Below are positions 47,505 to 59,010 of a stretch of 64,000 nt of DNA, one piece after another (position 1 is the stretch's first letter; every line of letters begins with the position of its first letter). The notes under the pieces are model-generated. The model ran no database searches and was not told where the DNA came from. It saw only the letters and a program-made list of their open reading frames with translations. The DNA comes from Puccinia triticina. Its lineage: Eukaryota; Basidiomycota; Pucciniomycetes; Pucciniales; Pucciniaceae. The stretch spans positions 5,890,001 through 5,954,000 of the forward strand of contig NC_070562.1 of the NCBI RefSeq assembly GCF_026914185.1, read 5' to 3'. The position numbers were made by a program, and so were the translations under genes.

Positions 47505-47534
47505 CTAGAGGCCAAAGAGGCTCCGCCGCTGCAA
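47505..47534 (-). mobile_element. Helitron-like 3' terminus inside the satellite
   Basis: On the minus strand a GC-rich hairpin region followed by TTTGGCCTCTAG and then T, nearly identical to the end at 171 (TTGGCCTCTAG). The host side is the inverted satellite unit, so the element inserted into satellite DNA. The body would lie at higher coordinates. Confidence 0.5.
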
Positions 47535-47539
47535 GTACT

Positions 47540-48830
47540 CATCCCTCCACCACCAGGTTGCCCAAGCTAATCCCCACTTCCAAGCAGCTACTCCTAAATC
47601 AAATCTCCATTTGCAACAGGGCAAACAGGTGATTTAGCTACATTACAGGTAGCGAGGTCAGGTTGTCTCATAATGCTCAGGCAAACTTGAAACATTGATG
47701 TTGAGCTCTGCCTTCAAATCTCCATTGACACACAAAAGTGAGCATTAGGACCACTACAGCCAGGCACACTTAGGCTAATAGATACAAAAGAATCAGTTGA
47801 TTATTGTTGTTGCTATGACCCCTGTTTATTGGCTTAGATTTTTTTGATGACAACAGTTGTTGAAATGCTTGGGGTTGTGTAGACCAGTTGTTATTTTCAT
47901 CCCAAATTCAATTGAATCTACCCAAAGTAAAAGATCAAGTAGAACAATTAACATTCATATGGCTCACTTGAACTCATAAGATTTATGTTGATGTCTATGA
48001 CTAAATCATGTCTACCTGAAAATACTGCTGAAACTGATGGCCTTTTGCTCATCCAATCATAGTGCAATTTCAAGCATGGAAAGAAGTTCATCATATCTTC
48101 ACCTATGCCCCAAAGTTGTGCTATGTTGATCCAACTGGACTACAACATAAATGCCAGACCATCATGACGAGATGGCAAGGATGATGTCCAGTAAAAAAGT
48201 AAGAGACACTATAGCCAGCCAACACACAAAAAAGAATTTAGAAAGGGAGTATTGAGCCAGGATTCAAGAAACCATGGATCAGTTGAAGGCAAGGTGAGCA
48301 GAGTGGACCAAGTAGACAAATGTCTGATGTAGCAAGAAAACACATGAGGAATTATGATTGATCAATTGTTAGCAGTACTGTGTAGACTGGATGAAATTCC
48401 TCCAAGGAATTTGTCTATACATAAATATGGACATATATATATTTAGCTGGATATTTAGCTGGTGTGTATAAGCATCTTCAGTTGATTGATTTAATGATAC
48501 AAGGGTTTCCAATCAGAAGAAAAAGAAGCAAAAAAATAGCAATCAGGATGAGAAAAAAAGAGATCAAAACAGAGAGGGAGAGAGCCAAAGTAGTACAGGA
48601 ATATTATAAAGCCATAAAATATTAATCAAGGAAAGATACACAACAAATACATGGCAGATTAAAACAAACCAGAAGGAAGGAGGCCATGCAAAAAATTGAG
48701 TTGATGATGAGCAGGCAAATGGAATGAGGGGAGATGGGGTGTTCAGTGGTGAAATTGTGAATAATACAGAGAAGGTGGTGTAAGACAGGACATCAACTGC
48801 TGACAAAAACTTGTTCAGGTTGAGGAAGGG
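47540..48830. other. Non-coding stretch
   Basis: AT-rich sequence without a supported gene, inside the putative Helitron that ends at 47505. Confidence 0.35.
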
Positions 48831-48839
48831 AGCGGATTA

Positions 48840-49262
48840 GGTTTTCATTGTTTGTTTGGTTGGGTACCCAAGGAGGAGGAGGCAACGTACATGTTGATGA
48901 GGCTTGCAAAGAGGCTGGCGCTTGGCACAGGCGGTGGCGAGGAAGCACTTGATATTAAGCTCCTGCTGAAGCAGGACGTTGAGCTTGACAAGGGAGGCTT
49001 GAGCGTTGCAAGCGGGCTGATGAGCGTCAACAAAGGAGTTGGCGCTGAGTGTCTTGATGTGCAAGGTTTCGCGAGCAGGGGGCGGGACCGGCCTCGGGGA
49101 GGAGGGGGGGTTAGTGGAGAAGTGTGTGTTGAGCAGATCAGGCTCATGTGGTCGCGCAGGAACAGACCGGTGCGGGTGCTGATGGCGTCCACCAGACGGG
49201 CCTCAGCCGCCGCCGCTGTCAGCGGCACAAGCTTCTTTGTCTGGGCGTTGTGGAACTCCTAA
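48840..49262 (-). pseudogene. GC-rich gene fragment, unknown product
   Basis: A GC-rich island in AT-rich DNA. On the minus strand one frame reads KKLVPLTAAAAEARLVDAIS followed by GLFLRDHM. Another, about 49060-48840, reads ANSFVDAHQPACNAQASLV. An intron or frameshift lies between. The sequence is protein-like, but I could not name the family. It may be a gene fragment captured by the Helitron-like element ending at 47505. Confidence 0.3.
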
Positions 49263-49269
49263 AAGATCA

Positions 49270-51640
49270 GGAAAGATCTGTGAGGGGAAATAGTCAACTA
49301 CACTACTAATAATGTAGAAGAAGCTACAGGTGCTGGTGAGGCTGCCCTCTACACTAATGCTGATGGAGAGAGGGTTACACTAAGAAAAAGAAAAGGGTGT
49401 GGCTGATGATTCTCTTTGACTTAGATGGCTTTAACACTAATGAGTTGAGGTGTATCAATCCTACTGAGTGAGAGAGGAGAAGTGAGAAGGGGAAAAGCAG
49501 AAGCTCTTTTGGGAGTCACTCTGAGATGTGTAATGAGATATATGCTGGGGGATATATTTCAGAGGGGTGAAATGTTATCTAAGTGAGGTGTGTAAAGGTG
49601 CTACTGAGTGTATGTGGGGGAAAGTGCATACAAAGTGTAGTGGGTGAAAGTGCATATAAGGGTGATGTTAAAAGGTGCTACAGAGGGTATGTAGTAGAAA
49701 GTGCATGATGGGGAATACAACATCTAGAGGGGTGTTTATATATGTGAGAAGTACTACAGGGGGGTGATACATGATGAGCACATAGTAACAAAATCTGAAG
49801 ATGAGCAGTAATGATGAAGGTGCAATGACCAAGGAGTGTACATGAAAGGTAACTATGTAGAAGATGAAATAATGATGAGCATTTGGTAATAACTACAAGA
49901 GCTATGAAGGAATGTACTGCTGATATCATATGAAGAGGAAAAATGAGTAATGAAGTTATGTAAGATCTGCAGTCCTATGTAGCTATGATACTAATGAATG
50001 ATGTGTGTAATAATGCTAAGGATATGTATGAAGAAAATACCTGCGAAAACTATACATGCCAATAACTGCTGATCCATTTGGAAATCCTAGGTGAAATGAG
50101 TGGGTGACTAGGGGTAAAATGGGGGGTAGAATCTGAATATGAAGTAATAGTGAAGTATTTATGAAGGGTTTAGGTGATATGAGGGTAATAGTATGAACAG
50201 GAACAGGGTAACCACAAGCTCCCCCAACTTATTGTCTGTCCCCAGACACTGAGAGGAAAAAAAGAAAAGGATGAAGAAGAGAAATTTGGGAAAAAAAAGG
50301 AAATAAGGAAAATCCAATCCAAGGAGGGAAGTAGTTATCCAACCAAAGAGGCCAAGTCCAAGAGGTCCAAATCCAGGGAGGGAAGTAGTTATCCAACCAA
50401 AGAGGCCAATTCCTGAGAGAGGTCCAACCAAAGAGGGAAGTAGTTATCTAACCAAGGAAGTCCAAAATCCAGTGTCCAAAAAGAAGTCCTGAGAGTCCAA
50501 TCCAAGGGTCCAATTTCCACAAAGAAGTCCATAGAGTCCATAAAAGAAGTCCAAAAGTCCAAGTCCAGAAGAAGATAATTCTAAACTAATTAACTATATA
50601 AAACTGAATATCTCAAACACTATGAAAAACTAGAAGATTCACTATATAAGATAATACTAGAACTAAACTACTGAAAATCTAAGCTTATGAAGAAGAGAGT
50701 TGAGATAGGGGGAGTGGACGATATACTAACTATGTGTAGTACACCAATTATGAAGACTAAAATCTAATGGCATATCCATAGACTAGTAAAAAAGAAGACT
50801 AAAATCTAATGGCATATCCATAGACTAGTAAGACTGAAATCCAGTGGGTATCACTGAACTAGTAAGGGGGGAGTGAGGGATGGAAGCTTAGACCAGAGGA
50901 TAGGTAAGTTTGAAGATATATGATGAAGCTAATGATAATCCAGAATGAAGAGTTGAGGTATTTATATATTTAACAGAAAAGAATATCTACTGTTGTCCAA
51001 AGAAGTCCAGAAATCCAATGTGGCCATGTGACTTGAAGAGGGTTGAATACTTGAGAAGAAAGTCCAGAATTCCTAGAAGAAGAGGATTATATATGGGGTC
51101 CAGAGTTCAAAAAAAAAAAAAAGAAGTTTTTAAAGCAGGGGAAGGGTGACCAGAATTTATATGTATGAAGTGGGTTTTATATGTAGGAATGGCTGGAGTA
51201 TCTGAAGTAAGAAGTAGTCCAAAGTGGCCAGAGAGGTGAAGTATACATTTGAAAGATTTTATGAAAGAAGAATAATCCCAGTGGCAAGAAGAGGGGTGAT
51301 GAATTTTTATCTGAGGTAGTGCTCATGAAGAAAAAGGGAAAAAAATCTGAAGAAGGATTGGGGAAGGAGTGTAATTTCCAGATGATAATAACAGAGAAAA
51401 AATCTTGAAGGGATATAAAGGAGAGTAATTTTCAGATTTAATAAAAACAAAGGGTCTGAAGGGAGGTTGAAGGAGAGTAATTTCAGAAAAGAAAAGAGGG
51501 GATAAGTTGCATGATTTTATGGTGGATCCCTTCCTTTTTTTTTCACTTCTTTTTTTTTTTGAGGTGACCAGGGGTCCCTATTTATACTAATTTATTCCTA
51601 GGGATGCTGTTGATGCTCCTTAACAACACTGATCCTGTTT
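49270..51640. other. Purine-rich, repeat-laden non-coding region
   Basis: Dense in GAAG and AGTCCA motifs. Tandem duplications include a block with GGGAAGTAGTTATCCAACCA at about 50320-50455 (three copies) and ATCTAATGGCATATCCATAG at about 50763-50825 (two or more copies). A T-rich tract and TATTTATA lie at 51540-51590. It may be LTR or untranslated sequence of a retroelement. No gene is supported. Confidence 0.4.
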
Positions 51641-52400
51641 TACTTGATTGGGCGCGGGCTGCAGCGAGTCCGTTCCGGCGTCAAGTGGATATAGCAAATC
51701 TTCCTTTTAGTCGTCCAAAATTCATGGAGTAAGGGGATAAAGAGAAAAGAAAGACAAGGGAAACAAAAAAAGAGAAAAGAACTCAAAAGAAAGAAAAGAT
51801 GAAACCGGGTCGTGCACCGGTGTTGAAAAGAAAGTGAGAAAAGAAACAAATCCGGGTCGCGCACCGGCGTCAATAATGAAAGTCAAGCTTCAACCGCTCA
51901 TAAAACCAAAACCATTTGATATAATCCAATAAAAGTTAGATGGAATGAAAGGCAAGAGGACCTGGAAAATTTTGAGCTAGCAATCGGCCCAATTAGTTGT
52001 GTGCCGGTAACGTTTTTGAAAAGGAGAAGTTCATAGGTCCGCGGGGCTAAGAAGACTCGATCCACGACTTTTTGAACGCTTGTATCTTTTGAACCGTTTG
52101 ATGAAATCTCAACATGGACCGCCAAATGAAAGCCAAGATGCAAGGGTAAAATTTGAGCCATACGGCGGCTTTGGGAAACGAGCGCCGATACCTTTCTTAA
52201 AAGAGTGAATGAAAATCCAGTCCAAGCGCGTCCGGAAGTAGAAAGCAAAAGGAAAACCCGCCTGGATTGTGCACCAGAGTCAAAATGAGTGTTAATAATA
52301 AGGAGCGGAAGGTCTGGGTTGTACACTAGCGTTGTCCTTAGAATCTTGAGCCTTTTTAGTCCTCGCAGAAAAGTGCCCCACTATTCATACAACTCGAAAT
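51641..52400. other. Upstream region of the Arg-rich pseudogene
   Basis: Contains repeated phrases such as GGGTCGTGCACCGGTGTTGA and GGGTCGCGCACCGGCGTCAA, but no supported coding frame. It is possibly LTR or leader sequence. Confidence 0.3.
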
Positions 52401-52406
52401 CGCGCC

Positions 52407-53134
52407 ATGTCGTATCTTAATCCTATTATAATAGAAGATAGCACCATTGAAGAAGAGCTATTTTGTCCTCCTACGCCCAATTCTGAAGAAGACGCCGCCA
52501 GGATCCCAGTAGATGATTCTGATAATAGTATTGATAATGCCAAAAACCCAACCAAGTACTCTGACTACAAAGTTGATTATAATGGAGTCCGTAATCCTTG
52601 AATCCGGCCCACCATGCCTGTTCAAGCCGTGTTTCCAGCCAAAAATATTCCCCTTTGTGGGGCGCAGAACTTCCATCATGCCATGGAACTCGAGTTTGTC
52701 GAATTTGCCACCGCTACCCACCGAGACAAGGATGCCGTTTGAGCCGCCAAGGAACTTTTCTTTGCTCAATTTGAGGAGCACTTTAACCGAGTAAGCTTTT
52801 TATATATATATACATATTTTATTTACTGTAGCTGTAATTATTTGATGCTAAGAGGAATCCTTTTTATTGAATTTACTATTTATAGATGATAGACTTGTCC
52901 CGTCCTGATGACCGGGATGCCATTGCAAGGTCCGATTTCAAGCGCCAAGTACGCCGTGCCAACAATTTACGCCTTCGCCGCCAAAGGAACCGCGCTAGCC
53001 GCCGCCTACGCTGTGAGAGGGAAAGAGAAGTGGCTACTAGGAATAGGAGAGAAATGAATAGGGAAAGAGATGAAGAGGAAAGAAATAGGAGAGACAAAGA
53101 AAGGGCTAGAGAGAGAATTGATGCTTGTGAATGA
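52407..53134 (+). pseudogene. Acidic then Arg-rich protein pseudogene next to the gypsy integrase
   Basis: The start is ATG 52407 (MSYLNPIIIED). The frame runs through TGA at 52599-52601 and 52740-52742, then an intron of about 90 bases (GTAAGC...TATAG). It continues as DLSRPDDRDAIARSDFKRQ and a long arginine/glutamate-rich tail ending at 53134. The N-terminus is acidic and the C-terminus looks like a charged helix. It converges with the gypsy integrase, so it may be an antisense ORF of the same element or a separate retroelement's gag-like gene. Both stops are TGA preceded by T. Confidence 0.4.
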
Positions 53135-53263
53135 TACTAATAAATTTTGTTTCTTTGATTATTTTACTGATTTTTTTTTTTTTTTTATGATTAGCCTGGG
53201 ATCCTGTAGAGTGGGCCAGATTTAGAAGGGAGGAAGGGAGTTTAATCTAGGGATATATATATT

Positions 53264-54485
53264 TTACGGTGAGTTTTCTGGGAGAGAAGTCCTAGAATGA
53301 TACTTTTTGACATGTGTTGATGCATATCTTCTGGCCAATTCAGTTCCATCCAGTTCTTCCAAGGTGTAAGAGCCTCCAGGATTTTGAGCTTTTATTCTGT
53401 AAGGTCCATTCCATTTATTTTCAAAGAGTTTTCCAAATTGGGAGTCCAAAGATTTATTGCATACTAATACCAGTTCTCCAGTTTGTAGTGGTTTTCTTGC
53501 TTTCTTTTTGTTGTTCCAGTAATCCACAGAGCTTTTCCTGGTGTCCATAAGGTGCAAGTGTGCCTGCTGAAGAATAGTGTCCCTGTTTTCCAGTTGTTGA
53601 GTCCTGGCCACAAGGAGGTCCTGAGTTGATTCCACTTTGGTCCAGTCTATTCCAAAGAAAGTTTCCAGTTCCAAGTCTATGGGTAAGATGGGTGATTGTC
53701 CAAGAACCAATTCATAGGGAGAGTAGCCAGTTGATCTTTTGGTAGATATTCTGTCTGCAAACAATACTAAGGATAAATAAGACCTCCATTTCTTGCCTTC
53801 AGTTCCACATAATTTGACCAAAGTATCCTTGATTGCCTGATGACCTCTTTCTACCATTCCATTAGCTTCAGGATAATAAGGTGTTGTGACTTTTACTTAA
53901 ACACCTGCTTCTAGAAGTGAGTTTTGAAATTGTTGTCCAAATTCTGAGCCTCCATCCACTGTGACTGACCAAGGGGCTCCATATCTGTAGATCCAATTTT
54001 CCAAGAACCAGTGAGAGATTTTCTTTGCCTGTATTTTCTCCATTCCAACAGCTTCTATCCATCCAGAAAGGTCATCTCTAGCAATTACCAAGTATTTCCA
54101 TTTACCTGCCTTGATATGTACTGTGTCCAAACTGACTCTTCCAAAGATTGTTGATGATCCAGTGGGCTTCTTTGGTTCCATGGGTAGTACTGATTTCCTC
54201 TTTTGGCAAGCTTCACAAGATTGGACCCACCTGGTGACTCCTCTTTTAAGTCCTGGCCACCAAAATCTGAGTTTAGTCCTTCTGTAGGTTTCTGAAATTC
54301 CTTTGTGTCCTAGGGTTTCATGGAGAGAGCTGAGGATGGATTTCTGTGCTGAAGGGGAAGTGACCACTATTTGGGAGAAAGGTTTGTTGATCCTGTGTAA
54401 TACTCCATTTGAGAGAAAGTAGTTAGCTGATTTGTGCAAAATTTGTCTGAATTCCAGGGTGCTGTATCCAGGAGGTTTGTTCATG
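53264..54485 (-). pseudogene. Ty3/gypsy integrase region
   Basis: The frame contains an HHCC zinc-binding module (HETLGHKG and CEACQKRKS), then the DDE core with D in SLDTVHI, D in VTVDGGSEFG and E in NGMVERGHQ, and a C-terminal part ending HSRTSLPENSP. Integrase inserts the cDNA into the host genome. A TAA stop (53897-53899) interrupts the core just before the region with the third catalytic residue. No chromodomain is seen. The 5' part of the frame is separated from RNase H by the solo LTR at 54491. Confidence 0.8.
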
Positions 54486-54490
54486 GTGGC

Positions 54491-56391
54491 TGACAGCTCT
54501 GTTTATGAAGCTTGGGGCAAAAACCCGTCAAAATTAAGGGTTTTTGGGCCCTAGCACTATAACTGTGCTGATGTAACACTAGTAATGTAAATTACTCAAC
54601 TTGCTACGTGGCAAATATGACCACTACAAGGGTTTTAAACACTCTTTAAAAGAGGAGTATTTATTATGTAATTAATAATATATAATTATTAATTACAGGG
54701 AATAAATTTGGCGTAAGAAGTAGATGGTAAGCGCTTAAACTGATTGGCTGCTTGACAGAGGCGGAGGTCTTACGGCAACTACTTATAAGGATAAAACTTT
54801 AAATATGCTAATAAGGGATTTTTGATAATTTAAAGGGTTTAATCCAGTGGATTTTACGTGCTGGGGATGGTTTATAAGGAAAAGTGGCTACAAATGTAGC
54901 AGAGGAGAATATTCACGGCAAACTTACAGTTTATGGGTGGTGAATGGTCTGGGGGATCTTTTCCTGAGGGCCAAATAGGCCTCTATTTATAGAGGGGACT
55001 TCAGTGGGCGTAAACACTGAGTCCTTTTCTCCCTATGGGAGTGTGCAGGGGTGTAGCCGTGAAAAGGGCTTGGCTGTGGGTAATTTAATTGTATTGTAAT
55101 AGACTAATTTCCCTGACTCTGTCACATGACATGTTTATAACCAATTGTCATGTGAAAGAGCTTCAGTAGAAGTCTACATAATACTTTCACGGGGTATTTT
55201 TACACAAGTAATATTACTCATTAGTGTACAACAGTTTAATTTTATGTACATTATTTTTTGGGGCAGGCTAAATCCACACCAAAAAATTACTTCATCCACT
55301 CCAAAAATGGAGTGAACAGTAGTCCACTCCAACTTTCATTGGAGTGAACCATGGTCTACTCCAAATTTTGTTGGAGTGAACAAAATTACACTCCAAAAAA
55401 GCCTGTTTTTTGGAGTGTACCCATGATGCACTCCAAAAATTTTGGAGTGAACCCAATTCCACTCCAAAAATATTTTTTCCAAAGTAAAATGATTCATTTT
55501 TTTGGATTGCACAGACGTTCACTCCAAATTTATTGGAGTGGTTTTACACAATATTCTAGTGAAAGAATTCAGGGTTCTCAAAGAGGAACAAAACCTTATG
55601 TCAGCATCATATGTGTATTTAAAATACATCAAAAATGATGTATGTACGTCAATTCTTTCAGTTTCTACAATGACTAAAACCTTCAGCAGAAATAAATTTG
55701 GGGGGATTCAATTAGGTTGATTCATGTAACCTGCATACTACTGCTATAAATTTTTCCTGGTACTCCATCCCAAGAACTTGAAATACACATTTTCCAAAGT
55801 TACAAGTTTTGATTATACAGATTCAAAATTGCATTTTTTTTTAAAAAAATTTGAGAAGCCTTAATCCACTCCAATAAATTTGGAGTAAACATCTGTGCAC
55901 TCCAAAAAAAAAAAAAAAAAAAAAAAAAATCTCCCTTGAAAAAATATTTTTGGAGTGGAATTGGGTTCACTCCAAAATTTTTGGAGTGCATCATGGGTAC
56001 ACTCCAAAAAACAGGCTTTTTTGGAGTGTAATTTTGTTCACTCCAACAAAATTTGGAGTAGACTATGGTTCACTCCAATGAAAGTTGGAGTGGACTACTG
56101 TTCACTCCATTTTTGGAGTGGATGAAGTAATTTTTTGGTGTGGATTTAGCCTGCCCCTATTTTTTTTACTAAATTTATGTATGTAATGCTATTTTTGGGC
56201 GCTTTCTGGGGCCAATTCTTATTTATACAATTAGTACATGAAGGAATAGGAATAAGGGGGTACTTTAAGTGGGTGACCCCCCCTTAATTTATGATGAGGA
56301 ATCTGATTCTGCAATAATAATTTAATAATTATTATTTATTTACTAAGTTATTGCAGTCTTTTGGATACTTAATGTATCTCTAAGGCTGACA
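54491..56391. mobile_element. Solo LTR (about 1 kb) carrying a nested hAT-like element
   Basis: Begins TGACAG, ends CTGACA and is flanked by a 5-bp duplication GTGGC (54486-54490 and 56392-56396). Removing it and one duplicate leaves the gypsy RNase H and integrase parts in the same frame, so it is a clean insertion. There is no internal coding region, so it is a solo LTR. Excluding the 898-bp insert it is about 1.0 kb. Confidence 0.8.
55260..56157. mobile_element. hAT-like MITE with ACTCCA/TGGAGT hairpin arms, 898 bp
   Basis: Terminal inverted repeats begin GGGGCAGGCTAAATCC and extend about 225 bp at near identity (one difference seen). The 8-bp duplication TATTTTTT (55252-55259 and 56158-56165) fits hAT. 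Each arm is a chain of small hairpins of the form ACTCCA...TGGAGT spaced about 20-30 bases apart. A run of about 26 A (55904-55929) lies inside. No transposase is encoded. Confidence 0.9.
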
Positions 56392-56396
56392 GTGGC

Positions 56397-57160
56397 CAGG
56401 TAGTATTCCAAATGTTTTCAAATTCCTTGTTGAAGAGACCTTAACTCCTCCCCCAACTCAGCTGATGTCCCCAGCAGCAAAACAGGACAAGAAAGAATTC
56501 CAAAAGAAGATTGCTTGAGTCCAAATCCAGGGTGAGGTTTGATCCATTCTTCATCCTCATCAAAGCTAGGGCAGTCCTCCTCATCTGGGTCTGGAGGCCT
56601 CCTGGAAAGTCCATCTGGCAAGGTGAAAGTTTTTCCTGGGGTATGGACCAAGTCAAAAGAGAAGAGCTGAATAAAGGCAATCCATCTGTTCATAGGGGCA
56701 TTAGGTAGAGAAGGGTTGTTGATCATTCCAATAAGGCACTTGGCATCCACCCTGAGTTGAAAGTTATGGCCCCAGAGTTTGATTTGAAGTTTCTTGAGGA
56801 TTTTAGAGACCCCACAGAGTTCCAGTTTTGATTGTGAGTATTCTGACTCCCTCTTTGAAAAGACCACTGACTCATATAATACTGGCCTTTCCAATTTAGC
56901 AGAATCCTCCTGGGTAAGAACAGCTCCAGCAGCAATATAACTAGAATCCACAGAGAGTTTGATTTGTCCAGCCTCAGGTCCAAATTCCAGTTTCTTGAGG
57001 GTGATGTCAGATCCAATAATCCTTTGAAGGTCCTTAAAAGCTTCCTGGCAGTCCTCAGTCCAATCCCAAGTAGAGTCCTTCCTGGTGAGTTTTCTGAGGG
57101 GTGCAGTGATGGTGGATTAATTTTTGATAAACATTCTGACATAGACACAGATACCTAGGA
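56397..57160 (-). pseudogene. Ty3/gypsy RNase H region
   Basis: The frame at 56951-56418 opens with VDSSYIAAGAVLTQ, has ELCGV and VDAKCLIGM around the catalytic acids, and ends with the tether-like region (TLPDGLSRRPPDPDEE). A stop (TGA at 56418-56420) and one near 57119 interrupt it. It removes the RNA strand during reverse transcription in intact elements. Confidence 0.8.
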
Positions 57161-57164
57161 ATCC

Positions 57165-58202
57165 TCAGACTTCAGTTGGGGTGGTTGGAGTTGGCCAAGT
57201 TTCTATTTTGTTGAGTTTCTTTGCTGAGATTTTCCTTCCTTCCTTGCAGACAACATATCCTACTAGATCCAGGGCAGGAACACAACAAGCAAACTTTTTA
57301 CCAGAGATAGTGAGTCCAGCTTCTTCAATCCTCAAGAGTATCCTTTCCAGAGTGATGGCATATTCATAGATAAATTTTCTGATTTGAGGATTGGCATCCA
57401 GGGTTGCTTCATTGTAGTCTGAGGTTGGTCCTTTGATTCCTCCATCATCAATAAAGATTCCCATTTGGTGAGGTAATTTATCCTGGAGAATCCACATCAT
57501 CTGGGCCTGGTAAACTGCAACTGAATTGGTGGCTCCTTGGGGTAATCTGGTGAGTTGAAATCTTCCTAGAGGGGTTTCAAAGGTGGTGAGAGGCCTGGAT
57601 TCTGGTGCTAACTCCCTTTCATCATATCCTCCCATAATGTCTCCAAGTCCATAGCAAGCCCTTCCAGTGAATGAGTCAATGAGTTCCTCTGGTGATGGTG
57701 GTAAGCCTGCATCCTTGATAGTGACTTTGTTTAGTTTCTGGAGATCATGGACTATCCTTAATTTGCCATCTTGCTTTTTGACACAGAAAATTGGGCTGGA
57801 GTAGCTGGGAAAAGATTTTTCAAAGAGGCCAGTCCTGAGTCTTTCCCTTACTAATTCTATGACTTGGTCTTTGATGGGCCCAGGGATTGGGATAGGTTTC
57901 TGTTGCCAAGGTTCATGGGGAATAACCGGGATTGTGTAAGGTTGTCCATAGGTATTTTTGAGTAGTCCTCTTTCATCTTCCTTGAAGGCTAGGGCTCCTT
58001 GTCTGATAGTGATGACCCAAACTAATAATAAATATTCTTGTTCTGAAAGCCATCCAGGGGGTCCAAAGTTGATAAGGTCCAGCCTGTCTTGAGTAATTTT
58101 GGAGGTAGGGGTGAAAGGAGGTGGAAATGGAGTTAAAGGAGTTGCATAGGGATCCCTGGAGAGTGGTGGTCTGGCCAGAGGAGGATTAAGAGAAAGGGGC
58201 AT
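57165..58202 (-). pseudogene. Ty3/gypsy reverse transcriptase region
   Basis: A 345-codon frame with KLRIVHDLQ (about residue 147), LPQGATNS (220-227) and the catalytic box FIDD (250-253), the usual YxDD with F in first place. The connection to RNase H is broken by TGA at 57165-57167, where related elements have arginine. The upstream junction to protease is in another frame with two stops. Confidence 0.85.
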
Positions 58203-58299
58203 AGGTTGGTTGACTGGTTTTATTTTTTTAGGGTTGATTTATATTTTGAGGCATAGGTGGCATAGGTTGGTGATGTTGTTTTAGACAGGGTTCCAGATC

Positions 58300-59002
58300 C
58301 TATTGGGAGAAGCTGAAATCCTGTCCTTGGCCCAAAAAATCCCTGGTGACTAGATTGATTGGAAGGCTGGTTTCCCATTTGTGATGATTGGGTAGGAGGA
58401 TTGGTACCAAGTAAGTTTGTCCTTTGTCCACCACAGATAATGATTCTTCCCTGTTTCCATTGTATTTGATAGTGGCTGATGCATCCATTAAGAAAGGTTT
58501 TCCTACAATTAGCTGGACTCCTCCTTTGGCTACCCAGAAATGAACAGTTTTAGTGATTTTTCCTAGAAGAACCTCCACCCCTTCAGCAATTCCAGTGATT
58601 CCAGTATGGTGGCCTCCAATTCCTTTGAGCTTCATGGGTTTTTCAGTGATAACCAGTCCTATAGATTGGGCCATTTCCTCAGGTATAATGTTGACCATAG
58701 ATCCAGTGTCCAGAAGTGCTTCAAAAGAATTTCCTCCCATGGTGAGTCTGACATAGGCAAGGGGGCAGGAGTAGTGAGTTTGTCCAGGGGTTTCCTCTTC
58801 CTCTTCCATAGCTGCAGAGTTGGCTGATTTGGTTGAATCCACAGAGACCCTCCTATTGGAAATTTTCTTTTTGAAGGCTTCAGAGGCAGAAGGAGAAGAG
58901 GCTAGAAGTTCCCCAATGGTGAGTTCCACAGTAGTTTTGTTGAGTACCCTGTTGACTATAGAATCTTCAATTCCTGGATATTCCTTGGCTAGTGGTTTTT
59001 CC
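58300..59002 (-). pseudogene. Ty3/gypsy aspartic protease region
   Basis: The frame contains ALLDTGSMVNII, the retropepsin active site (D of DTG near residue 99), then GITGIAEGVEVLLG and VGKPFLMDASATI typical of gag-polyprotein proteases. The frame is open back to the 970-bp insertion at 59011, beyond which the gag linker continues. Confidence 0.8.
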
Positions 59003-59010
59003 AAGTGGGT

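Noticed and set aside
55904..55929. A26 run as a retroposon poly(A) tail
   Set aside because: It lies inside a hAT-like element with its own ends and duplication; no retroposon boundary is visible.
54491..56391. Nine-base duplication (GGCTGACAG) pointing to a Mutator-like element
   Set aside because: The 5-bp GTGGC duplication with TG...CA ends explains it better and restores the gypsy frame exactly.
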